Shown here in pieces: positions 25,281 to 32,215 of a DNA stretch of 32,215 nt. The notes beneath the pieces are model-generated. The model worked only from the letters and a program-made list of their open reading frames with translations, was not told where the DNA came from and did not search any database. The stretch is from the NCBI GenBank assembly GCA_946410125.1, contig CAMJZF010000021.1, positions 1 through 32,215 of the forward strand, written 5' to 3'. Made by a program: the position numbers and the translations under genes. The stretch is from an uncultured Prevotellaceae bacterium (lineage in GTDB: Bacteria; Bacteroidota; Bacteroidia; Bacteroidales; Muribaculaceae). Position 1 is the stretch's first letter. Each line of letters begins with the position of its first letter.

Positions 25281-25958
25281 ATGACAGCACGCAACAAGAA
25301 GATATTGTGGTGGACCGGAGGAGCTGTGATAGCTGCCCTGGTGTTGCTGTATTTCTTCTGCCCCCCCGTGCACAAGTTGGGGAACGCGCTACTCGGAAGG
25401 AATGAGAAAGAATTGCCTCGGCCCGACACGTTGAAGACCGATGAATATGAGTACGGCCGTCCCGTAGAAGAGCTTGAGGTTGAAACCATTGAGGTGCCCA
25501 AAGACTCATTGCTCGACAGCCTTTTGCTCGCCGACTCACTGATGGCAAAAGGGCTGGTCAAGCCTATTGTCGGTCCACCGCCAGCCCATGTGGAGGGTTT
25601 CGGCGAAGGTCCGTTGCCCCCGGCGCCAAGCGTTGATGACCTGCCCAACACATCAAAGGAAGCGATGCAAGAAATCACCCCAGTAGCCATTACCGAGCTG
25701 GAGCCTTTTGAGTCAACCAACTCGGTAGTCAGCAACAAGATAAGGACTTGTCGCTCAAGCTACAACAAGTTAGTGAAGCTATATAACGACTTCACCAAAA
25801 CCCCAACTGCCGAGCTGCAAGAGCAGGGTGCAAAGCGCAAGGAAGAAATGCTCAACGAACTCACCCAGCTCATGAAGCTGTCGCAAGCCAAGAACGACGA
25901 TGCCGGCATGGAAGAAGCCGCCACCCTGCGTCGCGAGGTGAACAAGATGAATTTTTAA
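25281..25958 (+). CDS. Membrane-anchored hypothetical protein, 225 residues
   Basis: I do not recognise a family. Residues 8-26 are one hydrophobic segment (LWWTGGAVIAALVLLYFF), probably a signal anchor. Residues 40-145 are acidic, Pro-rich and low in predicted structure (DSLLDSLLLADSLMAKG, GPPPAHVEGFGEGPLPP). Residues 150-225 look like a helical coiled-coil-type region rich in Lys, Glu and Leu (LQEQGAKRKEEMLNELTQLMKL). The plan suggests an envelope protein with a periplasmic helical tail. It is a single gene with its own -7 element, divergent from manA and convergent with the DUF3298-like gene. Confidence 0.75.
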   Translation: MTARNKKILWWTGGAVIAALVLLYFFCPPVHKLGNALLGRNEKELPRPDTLKTDEYEYGRPVEELEVETIEVPKDSLLDSLLLADSLMAKGLVKPIVGPPPAHVEGFGEGPLPPAPSVDDLPNTSKEAMQEITPVAITELEPFESTNSVVSNKIRTCRSSYNKLVKLYNDFTKTPTAELQEQGAKRKEEMLNELTQLMKLSQAKNDDAGMEEAATLRREVNKMNF

Positions 25959-25994
25959 TTTCCCCTAAAGCGGATTCAATAAATCCCACCTATA

Positions 25995-26843
25995 TTATTC
26001 TCCCAGCAATAGAGCCTTGGCGCGAGGCGTCAGGATGCCACTAAATTGCTTGGCAGGAATCTCGACAGTAAGATCACCGGCATTGCCACACGCTATCTCA
26101 TAGGGATTATAAGTGAAAACGAAATTCCCCTCTTTATAGCCAATGTTCTTGGGCAGCGGTGGCAGGTCGGTTTCAATCATGAAACACAAAATGTCTTTCA
26201 ATTCGTTATAGTTCTTGGCATCATAGTCTTCTATCAGCTTGGCTATAATAGCCTTGACAAGAACCATGTCGCTACCTTTAGTAAAGATGTCGTAGTGGGT
26301 CAGTGCCTCATTCCGTGCCAGGTCAAATAGCAAATAACCATAATAAATATGAGCTACTGCGCCTACCCAACCGTAAGTCTGCCTGCTATAGCTCACATAT
26401 CGACCGTTTTTCTTGTCAATAACGCTCACAAGGTTCAGGTTGAAATAGAAATTTGGCATATCCCCTTCACCGATCCATTCAAAATCGGTTGAGTTGTAAA
26501 AATCGTCATGAATGTGGTGAGGAACGGGTAGTGAAGAGACTTGAGGCAGGTGAGCAAAGATTGCATCATGTACATCGAGAGTTCCATTATAATCTTCACC
26601 AAAAGCCAGACGCAACACCTCGCGCTGAAGATTGCTCAAGTCGAGTCCACCCATCGACGAGGGCCAGTCGATGGCAATAGCATCATAGTTGCCTATAAAG
26701 CCCTCGGGCACACCTCCGTTATGAAAAACCTCGCCAATCGCCCTCTCGGTCATCAGAGCCGGCATATTAACCCTTGGCACCCGCCCACTCGCCGAGCAAG
26801 CCACCAGCACGACAATAGTCATCAATAATACTACACGTTTCAT
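25995..26843 (-). CDS. DUF3298-like lipoprotein
   Basis: A 282-residue exported lipoprotein with a short signal peptide and lipobox (LVAC, Cys16). The C-terminal half resembles the DUF3298/RsiV-like fold: a lead strand pair around residues 130-165 (YFNLNLVSVIDKKNGRYVSYS) and the characteristic FTYNPYEIACG segment near residue 248, followed by a short strand and an Ile-rich end (EIPAKQFSGILTPRAK). Members bind or sense unknown ligands; some are anti-sigma factors, but no such region is present here. The function is unknown. Confidence 0.75.
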   Translation of the reverse strand: MKRVVLLMTIVVLVACSASGRVPRVNMPALMTERAIGEVFHNGGVPEGFIGNYDAIAIDWPSSMGGLDLSNLQREVLRLAFGEDYNGTLDVHDAIFAHLPQVSSLPVPHHIHDDFYNSTDFEWIGEGDMPNFYFNLNLVSVIDKKNGRYVSYSRQTYGWVGAVAHIYYGYLLFDLARNEALTHYDIFTKGSDMVLVKAIIAKLIEDYDAKNYNELKDILCFMIETDLPPLPKNIGYKEGNFVFTYNPYEIACGNAGDLTVEIPAKQFSGILTPRAKALLLGE

Positions 26844-26922
26844 AATCTATTATCTTTTATTAATAATTTGATATTCAATCCACAAAAAAAATGAATTAAT
26901 GTGACAGTAGCAATAATGTAAC

Positions 26923-26954
26923 AAAAAAAACGCCCAAGAAACGGACGTTTTTAT
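26923..26954 (-). terminator. Terminator of frr
   Basis: Read on the minus strand, AAAACGTCC pairs with GGGCGTTTT (one internal mismatch) and a run of Ts follows. It lies 33-64 bp beyond the frr stop codon. Confidence 0.65.
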
Positions 26955-26986
26955 CGTTAAAGATTAAACATCTAATAAAGACGTTT

Positions 26987-27547
26987 TTACACTGTGAGAA
27001 TCTCTTTCTCCTTGGCGGCAAAGACTTCGTCGATTTTCTTAAGGAACTTGTCGTGAAGTTTCTGAACCTTATCCTCGCCGTCTTTCTGTGCATCCTCGGG
27101 CATGCCGTCCTTGACAGCCTTCTTAAGCCCTTCAATCATCTCACGACGCGCGTTGCGCACACTCACCTTAGCCTTCTCGGTCTCGTTCTTGGCATCTTTT
27201 ACAAGCTGCTTGCGACGCTCCTCGGTGAGAGGCGGGAAGTTAAGACGTATAATCTCACCGTTGTTCTCGGGAGTAATACCAATGTTAGAGTCGAGGATAG
27301 CCTTTTCAATAACCTTAATCATTGGTTTCTCCCAGGGTGTAATAGTGATGCTGCGTGCATCGGGCACAGCAACGTTGGCAACGTTGGCAACAGGCATCAT
27401 CGAGCCATAGTATTCCACCTTAACGGGGTCGAGGATTTTAGGATTGGCCTTGCCGGCGCGCACTCGCGACAGGGTTTCATCAAGATAAGCCACAGCCTCG
27501 TTCATCTTCTTCTCGGCTGCATCAAGAAATGTTTTTACGTCTGCCAT
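26987..27547 (-). CDS. frr: Ribosome recycling factor
   Basis: Releases ribosomes from mRNA after termination together with EF-G; cytoplasmic and essential. With the start at 27547 the protein has 186 residues, the usual size. Family segments are visible: [50 protein letters not shown] and [17 protein letters not shown]. An in-frame extension of 52 codons upstream crosses AT-rich DNA and the likely promoter, and is not part of the family, so MADVKTFL is the true start. Confidence 0.97.
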   Translation of the reverse strand: MADVKTFLDAAEKKMNEAVAYLDETLSRVRAGKANPKILDPVKVEYYGSMMPVANVANVAVPDARSITITPWEKPMIKVIEKAILDSNIGITPENNGEIIRLNFPPLTEERRKQLVKDAKNETEKAKVSVRNARREMIEGLKKAVKDGMPEDAQKDGEDKVQKLHDKFLKKIDEVFAAKEKEILTV

Positions 27548-27597
27548 AATATTGTGTATTTTAGTGATTAATATATGCGGTTTTAAAAAAATCGTGA

Positions 27598-27628
27598 CGA
27601 AAATATAAATTTTTCTCCACCGTTGCAA
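27598..27628 (-). promoter_or_regulatory. Possible frr promoter
   Basis: On the minus strand, TTG (27628-27626) and TATTTTCG (27605-27598) are separated by 20 bp. The -7 element has one mismatch to TAnnTTTG. Confidence 0.45.
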
Positions 27629-27753
27629 GAAAAATGCCATTTTTTTCAAAATGCCAACAACAAAAAAAACAATAATCCTTATTTTTATACAATTTAATTG
27701 CACCCTTGCGATGCCAACGCACCATGTTTTAAGACAAATTAACAGAGCAAAAG

Positions 27754-27785
27754 TTGAAATTCATTACAAATTATGTGTATTTTTG
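27754..27785 (+). promoter_or_regulatory. Promoter of the secreted starch-binding-like gene
   Basis: TTG at 27754-27756 and TATTTTTG at 27778-27785 are separated by 21 bp. This places transcription start near 27791 and supports the ATG at 27825 rather than the upstream in-frame ATG. Confidence 0.65.
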
Positions 27786-27824
27786 CAACAAAATGTAATT
27801 ATTCACCAACAAAAACGATTTATT

Positions 27825-29021
27825 ATGAAGAAATTTTACTTATTTATCGCAGCCATAGCTGCACTTACAATTTCAACAGCCCAAGCGCAGAGCAACGGCA
27901 CGATTACCGTTGGCGACTGGGAGAACCCCACCACCTATAACGGTTCTTATTTTGACATGGCCCCAACCAACTTTTATCTGGCTCACACCGGCGTTCAGAT
28001 GATTTACACACCTGACCTCCTCGCCGACATGGATGGAAAGGAAAATGTAAAAATCAACTCATTTAAATTTGCATTCCACAATGAATCATTTGAAGATATT
28101 GTCCGCAACGTGAAAATTTATCTTCAAGAGATTGAAGACACCGAGTTTGCCCAGATAGAGGGTGTAAAACAGTTCTTCACATTTGACACCCCTGTCCAAG
28201 AGGAGCAGTTGAGCATTAGCCTGCTTGACAACTATGAGGAAGACATGGAACTGAATTTCGAACTGTCACAACCATTTGCCTTCACTCCCGGCAAGAGCCT
28301 GCTTGTGACCATGGTCTTTGACGCAGAAGATGACGACAACTGCACCATGGGCAGCGACTATGCTCCCTTCTACACCTCTGAAATCGGCGGGAAGGCAATG
28401 ACCTACACCAGCAACACTATCAGTTTCGTAGAGTATGCTCAAGGCGAAGACTTTCCCGATGCAAAAGTAGTGCTCGGCTGTGGCACCAACGTGGCGCTCC
28501 CATTGACCGAGATTGGCTACACCTACGAGGAAGGACAGCCTATAGTTGAAGAAGGCGTCTTCCTGGTAGGCACCTTTAACGGCTGGAACCAAGAAGCCGG
28601 TGGCGGCCGCATCGAGTTTGCCGACAATAAGGCATCGGTAGAACTCGAAGCTGAAGCAGAGTTCAAAATCATTACTCGCAATGAGAACAACGACTGGATT
28701 TGGTTAGGTGGCATTGACGAGAACCAGGCTGGTTACTTCCTGATTAACAACGATGTACTTGGCAATCCTATAGAACTTGTTGATGGAGCCAACTTCCGTG
28801 TAGAATCGGCTGGAACTTACGACTTAGAGCTCGTTTACCTCAGGAGTGCCGCGCTGCCACACAGCCTGATTGTTACCAAAGAAGCCCCACAGGCAATCAC
28901 TACCATCAGCAGCGACACTGTGGACAGCAACTGGTACAACATCGCCGGCCAGAAGTTCAGCAGCAAGCCAAGTGTTCCCGGCATCTACATCAACAACGGC
29001 AAGAAAATAATTGTAAAATAA
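27825..29021 (+). CDS. Secreted protein with a starch-binding-like module and C-terminal tail
   Basis: A 398-residue exported protein with a signal peptide (1-22, ending TAQAQ). About residues 23-225 form a beta-rich domain of unknown family (DWENPTTYNGSYFDMAPTNF). About 242-350 resemble the SusE/SusF or AMPK-type starch-binding fold, with GVFLVGTFNGWNQEAGG and the aromatic DWIWLGGID segment. The last 30 residues (WYNIAGQKFSSKPSVPGIYI and onward) are a short tail like that of the acid phosphatase at 19821. The start at 27825 is chosen because a consensus promoter lies inside the 58-codon upstream extension. It may bind glycans at the cell surface; this is inferred. Confidence 0.75.
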   Translation: MKKFYLFIAAIAALTISTAQAQSNGTITVGDWENPTTYNGSYFDMAPTNFYLAHTGVQMIYTPDLLADMDGKENVKINSFKFAFHNESFEDIVRNVKIYLQEIEDTEFAQIEGVKQFFTFDTPVQEEQLSISLLDNYEEDMELNFELSQPFAFTPGKSLLVTMVFDAEDDDNCTMGSDYAPFYTSEIGGKAMTYTSNTISFVEYAQGEDFPDAKVVLGCGTNVALPLTEIGYTYEEGQPIVEEGVFLVGTFNGWNQEAGGGRIEFADNKASVELEAEAEFKIITRNENNDWIWLGGIDENQAGYFLINNDVLGNPIELVDGANFRVESAGTYDLELVYLRSAALPHSLIVTKEAPQAITTISSDTVDSNWYNIAGQKFSSKPSVPGIYINNGKKIIVK

Positions 29022-29047
29022 ACCTGTCAAAGACAACTCACTATGAT

Positions 29048-29079
29048 AAAAAACGTGACCTTGCCGGGTCACGTTTTTT
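29048..29079. terminator. Bidirectional terminator between starch-binding-like and M16 genes
   Basis: AAAAAACGTGACC (29048-29060) pairs perfectly with GGTCACGTTTTTT (29067-29079), a 13-bp stem with a 6-nt loop between convergent genes. Confidence 0.9.
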
Positions 29080-29102
29080 TAATTATATGATGCTTTTAAA
29101 AA

Positions 29103-30332
29103 TCATTTAAAGGTTAGAATTGAGCAGCGATCAAGGGCAAGCTGCTGCGCGGCTTGCTGAAGCTGGTCGGGGGTGACACCAAGAATGCTGTCGATGTTTT
29201 GCTGCAAGGTGCTCACTGTCTTGTAATAGAGCAGCCCCCTACCCGCTCCCATCGCTGTGAACTCGGCACTGTCGCTTGCGACGAGCAGCTGACCGCTGTA
29301 TTGCTTCTTGTAGGCATCGAGGCGACGCTCGCTCAGCGGAACCTGTGCCAGCGAGTCGATGGTGTTACCAATGAGCTTAATTGCTTTCTTGAGTTTCTCG
29401 TGCTCGCATCCAAGATAGATTTGCACCATGCCGCAGTCGGCAAACGTCACCAGCGACGACTCGACGGTATAAACCAGTCCCCGTTTCTCACGCAGGCTTA
29501 CATTAAGCAGCGAGTTCATACCCGGTCCGCCCAGAATGTTGTTGAGCAGAGCAAAGGCAAATCGGCTGTTATCGAACATCCCGGGCACCCTTGCTCCCAC
29601 AATGGTGTGAGACTGGTGCAAGCCCAAGTCCACAACCTTGCGCTGCGGAGGAATTTCCATTGGGGCCTTGCGCTTAATTCCACGCTTGGCATGTGATAGA
29701 ACGCCGAAATACTTCTCGGCGAGTCGGAACACCTTGTCTGGAGGCGTGCTTCCCAACGAGAAAAACACCATATTATCAGGCACATAAAGCCGCTTCAACC
29801 AGTCCATACAATGACCGGATGTGAGCTTGCGCAGGTCTTTTTCCTCGCCCAGAATATTATGCCCCAACTGACTGCCGGCAAGTAACATGTCCTCAAAATC
29901 GTCATAAACCGCCTCGCTTGGAGTGTCGCGATAACTTGCCACCTCCTCAAGCACGACATCAAGCTCGGTAACAAGCTCATGCTTGGGGAAAACCGAGTTC
30001 TCGACAAGGTCGGCAAGGAGTTCCACGGCGCGTTCTATATGTTCAACAGGGAAGATGCAGTAGAGCATCGTGCTCTCTTTGGTAGTATAGGCATTGAGTT
30101 CGCCACCCACCTGCTCCATGCGGTTGTTGATGCGCGTAGAGGAGCGGTGCTTCGTGCCCTTGAAAATTGTGTGTTCCACAAAGTGTGCCACCCCATACTG
30201 CCCTACTGCCTCGTCACGGCTGCCGGCATTAACCGCAAGTCCACACCAAGCCACCGGTGAGTTGCGTTGCACATGCGCCATGCGCAATCCGTTGGAGAGA
30301 GTGTGAAGAGTTATATTTTCGTTATTAAGCAT
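29103..30332 (-). CDS. M16-family zinc peptidase
   Basis: A processing-type peptidase of the insulinase/pitrilysin family. The 409-residue protein has the inverted zinc motif HFVEH at 50-54 (His50, Glu53 as catalytic base, His54) and a downstream zinc-binding glutamate in LDVVLEEVASYRD about 76 residues later. The C-terminal half is the inactive partner domain, with the conserved REKRGLVYTVES segment. No signal peptide is visible, so it is likely cytoplasmic or exported by another route. It lies 32 bp downstream of the AAA/DUF4143 gene, and no TAnnTTTG promoter is seen in that gap. Confidence 0.93.
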   Translation of the reverse strand: MLNNENITLHTLSNGLRMAHVQRNSPVAWCGLAVNAGSRDEAVGQYGVAHFVEHTIFKGTKHRSSTRINNRMEQVGGELNAYTTKESTMLYCIFPVEHIERAVELLADLVENSVFPKHELVTELDVVLEEVASYRDTPSEAVYDDFEDMLLAGSQLGHNILGEEKDLRKLTSGHCMDWLKRLYVPDNMVFFSLGSTPPDKVFRLAEKYFGVLSHAKRGIKRKAPMEIPPQRKVVDLGLHQSHTIVGARVPGMFDNSRFAFALLNNILGGPGMNSLLNVSLREKRGLVYTVESSLVTFADCGMVQIYLGCEHEKLKKAIKLIGNTIDSLAQVPLSERRLDAYKKQYSGQLLVASDSAEFTAMGAGRGLLYYKTVSTLQQNIDSILGVTPDQLQQAAQQLALDRCSILTFK

Positions 30333-30364
30333 TTATCAGTTTTTATTTGTGACTTGCTGAAACA

Positions 30365-31693
30365 TCAAGATTCCCTTAATAGAAAAGCCATGTATAGAGG
30401 CAAAGTCAAGACGTTGCCTGCGGCTCCCACATTATAGTCGCCAAGTTTTATTGCCTTTGAAACGTGATACTTCTCGGGGTGCTTCAATATTGTTTTGGTG
30501 CTCTTCACATTGCCTGTTGTTGCCTTCACTTCAAGCAGGGTTGCCTCTCCTTTATAACGAAAGACAAAATCTACCTCCATGCCCGATGGTTTACTATAGT
30601 AATATAACTTACGAGACATTTTAGTGAATATGTCGGCAATAAGATTCTCAAAGATTGCCCCTTTGTAACCCATCAGGTCGCCTTGCAGCACATTGAATTG
30701 TGTGCCATCTTCGAGCATCGACATAAAGAGCCCTGTATCAACCATATATACTTTGAATTGTTCATTTATGGCATTGCCGTCAAGCGGTAGTTCAGGAATC
30801 TGCAAGTTACGGCAGCGGCAAATTATCCCGGCATCTTCAATCCATTGTAGTGCATCAACATAATGAGCCGCCTTAGCACCTTGTTTTATAACAGAATATT
30901 GAAATTTTTTGTTTTCCTTGCTTAGCTGGCGCGGTATAGACTCAAAAGCTTCCCGCAGGCGAGGCTTGTAGATATTTTCGGCATACTTCATCATGTCGTC
31001 TTCATACTCATCAACAATAATGCGCTGCTGCCTTACCACGCTATTCATATCGCGAGTTTGAAGAAACTCCTTTACCACACGAGGCATTCCGCCTACTATA
31101 GCGTATTGCAGCAGAAGCTTTCTGAAACGCTGATGCAGCACTTCGGGAACTGCCTCAACTTTGTCAAGACAACTCTTTATGCACGATATTGCTTCAACAG
31201 GCATACCATTAGCCCATAGGAACTCCTCAAAATCAAGAGGATACATGGTTATTATATCTTCATAGCCAACGGGCACCGAATAATTATGACTATCACTTTT
31301 ATAGCCTTTCACGCCAAGCAATGAGCCAGTGGCAATGACATCGAAGCGACCATCAAGATGGAGAAACTTCAGCGACATTCTCGCTTCGGGACACTCTTGT
31401 ATTTCATCAAGTATCAAGCAAGTTTCCCCTGCCACAAAGGATGAGCCATTAATTGTAGATGTGATTCCCAAAATCAAGTCATCAATCTTTCTGAAACTCT
31501 TAAAAGCAATGGCAGCTTCTTGGTCATCAATAAAATTTATATAGACCACATTTTTGTAGTTCTCTTGAGCAAATTTTTTTACTGAGAAAGTCTTGCCACA
31601 CTGACGACATCCCTTTATGACAAGAGGCAAATGATTAGAATTACTCTTCCAATCACTTAGGCATTTCTCTATCTTTCTCCTGAGTATCTGCAT
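30365..31693 (-). CDS. AAA ATPase with C-terminal DUF4143 domain
   Basis: From ATG at 31693 the protein has 442 residues. An N-terminal AAA module has Walker A (GCRQCGKT, 28-35) and Walker B (LILDE, Asp96-Glu97). The C-terminal DUF4143 domain ends in a PD-(D/E)XK-like signature: Asp375 (EVDF) and Glu388/Lys390 (LEVKA). The family is common and multi-copy in Bacteroidetes and its role is not settled. A longer frame begins with TTG at 31765, inside a repeat array, so 31693 is preferred. Base composition is more AT-rich than neighbours, which suggests transfer. The promoter lies at 31845-31875, leaving a leader of about 145 nt filled by the repeats. Confidence 0.88.
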   Translation of the reverse strand: MQILRRKIEKCLSDWKSNSNHLPLVIKGCRQCGKTFSVKKFAQENYKNVVYINFIDDQEAAIAFKSFRKIDDLILGITSTINGSSFVAGETCLILDEIQECPEARMSLKFLHLDGRFDVIATGSLLGVKGYKSDSHNYSVPVGYEDIITMYPLDFEEFLWANGMPVEAISCIKSCLDKVEAVPEVLHQRFRKLLLQYAIVGGMPRVVKEFLQTRDMNSVVRQQRIIVDEYEDDMMKYAENIYKPRLREAFESIPRQLSKENKKFQYSVIKQGAKAAHYVDALQWIEDAGIICRCRNLQIPELPLDGNAINEQFKVYMVDTGLFMSMLEDGTQFNVLQGDLMGYKGAIFENLIADIFTKMSRKLYYYSKPSGMEVDFVFRYKGEATLLEVKATTGNVKSTKTILKHPEKYHVSKAIKLGDYNVGAAGNVLTLPLYMAFLLRES

Positions 31694-31722
31694 CTTAATT
31701 AAATATTTAATAGCGCTACACC

Positions 31723-31834
31723 TATTTTTAAAGCAACTTTTTAGATAATTATACCACTTTTTCAAGTGACTTTTCTATAACATATATCACTTTTTAAAGG
31801 GACTTTTTGCCATCTAGTGCCACTTTTTTTTGAA
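31723..31834 (-). repeat. 33-bp-period ACTTTTT array in the AAA/DUF4143 leader
   Basis: ACTTTTT (or close) recurs at 31723 (degenerate), 31736, 31756, 31769, 31789, 31802 and 31822. The steps alternate strictly 13, 20, 13, 20, 13, 20, a compound unit of 33 bp present three times plus a half. On the transcribed strand each unit ends in AAAAAGT. The 13-bp units form small stem-loops, the best being CACTT-GAAA-AAGTG (31755-31768). The array lies between promoter and start codon, so it is in the mRNA leader. Confidence 0.85.
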
Positions 31835-31844
31835 AATTATTCTG

Positions 31845-31875
31845 CAAAAGTATATTATTCTGGCAGAAAAAACAA
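31845..31875 (-). promoter_or_regulatory. Promoter of the AAA/DUF4143 gene
   Basis: On the minus strand, TTG (31875-31873) and TACTTTTG (31852-31845) are separated by 20 bp, matching the Bacteroidetes promoter. Transcription should start near 31838, just before the repeat array. Confidence 0.7.
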
Positions 31876-32064
31876 GTTTTCGAGGGAAAAACGAACACAT
31901 TATCCTCTTTTGTTTTATTAGTTGATTTTTTCAGCGTTTTTTATATTAACGATGTAAAGAAAAATTATGACGGGAAATATGAAAATTTACATTATCTTCC
32001 AGAAGCATATAAATATATGGCACACAAGGCTTACGAAACATCTTCTCTTGCAGGCGTTGCCCGA

Positions 32065-32098
32065 CAAGTAAAAAAAAATTTCGAGCTGTTTTTACTTG
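32065..32098. terminator. Inverted repeat, possible weak terminator
   Basis: CAAGTAAAAA (32065-32074) and TTTTTACTTG (32089-32098) are perfect complements around a 14-nt loop. The stem is AT-rich, so terminator strength is doubtful. It could end a transcript entering from either side. Confidence 0.35.
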
Positions 32099-32157
32099 AT
32101 GTTTAATTGTTTTTGCAAAAAAATGCTGATTTTCTTTATTATAATAATTATTTTGAT

Positions 32158-32165
32158 TATTTTTG
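32158..32165 (+). promoter_or_regulatory. -7-like element near the right edge
   Basis: TATTTTTG matches TAnnTTTG. No TTG is present at the expected upstream distance. A gene to the right of the window would be the target. Confidence 0.35.
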
Positions 32166-32215
32166 CAAAATATGGAAACAAATTATTGTGGATAGATTGA
32201 TTGTGAATTAAAAAC

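Larger units (their letters stand above)
31694..32215. other. Gene-free region upstream of the AAA/DUF4143 gene to the window end
   Basis: This 522-bp AT-rich stretch holds the 33-bp-period repeat array (31723-31834), the AAA gene promoter (31845-31875, minus), an inverted repeat at 32065-32098 and a plus-strand TATTTTTG element at 32158-32165 that may serve a gene beyond the window. An open frame of about 90 codons (31835-32106, plus) has no good start and is not called. Confidence 0.65.

Noticed and set aside
27548-27703. N-terminal extension of frr
   Set aside because: The 52 extra codons are AT-rich, outside the family and cover the probable promoter.
27651-27824. N-terminal extension of the starch-binding-like gene
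   Set aside because: It covers a consensus promoter and would bury the clear signal peptide that starts at 27825.
31723-31834. CRISPR array
   Set aside because: The repeated element is only 7 bp with alternating 13/20 spacing and no cas genes nearby; not CRISPR.
31835-32106. Open plus-strand frame of about 90 codons near the right edge
   Set aside because: No good start codon except one giving about 26 residues, and it overlaps the opposite-strand promoter; at most a remnant.

Overview
The window looks like chromosome from a gut-type member of the order Bacteroidales; Muribaculaceae or a close relative is my best guess from gene content, not a computed placement. The supporting signs are Bacteroidetes-type promoters (TTG or TTTG, about 19-21 bp, then TAnnTTTG) upstream of many genes, weak Shine-Dalgarno sequences, a TonB-dependent receptor beside a surface lipoprotein, DUF4923, DUF4339/DUF4359 and DUF3298 proteins, and a succinate/acetate-type CoA transferase. 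Coding DNA has moderate GC, while intergenic DNA is very AT-rich.

Layout. (1) 1-2973: the anaerobic ribonucleotide reductase operon nrdD-nrdG behind a promoter followed at once by a terminator-like hairpin. (2) 2997-8063, minus strand: an outer-membrane TonB-dependent receptor followed by a large DUF5689-type surface lipoprotein. (3) 8373-12170: a DUF4923 lipoprotein, a Sel1-repeat protein, a GYF-like/DUF4359 membrane protein and two unrecognised minus-strand genes bordered by short tandem repeats. (4) 12504-13997: CoA transferase; 14251-17517: YfhO-like membrane protein with a methyltransferase-like gene. (5) 17518-18275: a 758-bp gene-free stretch holding phased 10-bp repeats, a strong promoter with a terminator about 100 nt downstream (candidate small RNA), and a cluster of small TTCG-centred hairpins. 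(6) 18276-24054: a phosphatase island with a PafA-type alkaline phosphatase, two tandem double-domain PhoN/PAP2-type acid phosphatases, and a convergent histidine acid phosphatase (MINPP/phytase-like) behind mannose-6-phosphate isomerase. (7) 25281-29021: a membrane-anchored protein of unknown function, a DUF3298-like lipoprotein, ribosome recycling factor and a secreted protein with a starch-binding-like module. (8) 29103-31693: an M16 peptidase downstream of an AAA/DUF4143 ATPase.

How the genes work together. The phosphatase island encodes four exported enzymes that would release phosphate from monoesters, nucleotides and possibly inositol phosphates, so phosphate scavenging is the obvious theme. 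The receptor and DUF5689 lipoprotein form a two-gene envelope uptake unit without a SusD. The most unusual structures are the 33-bp-period repeat array in the leader of the AAA/DUF4143 gene, the complementary loss of catalytic residues in the two double-domain acid phosphatases, and the many short tandem repeats (7, 9 and 10 bp periods) in gene junctions. No rRNA, tRNA, insertion sequence, integrase or CRISPR array was recognised.
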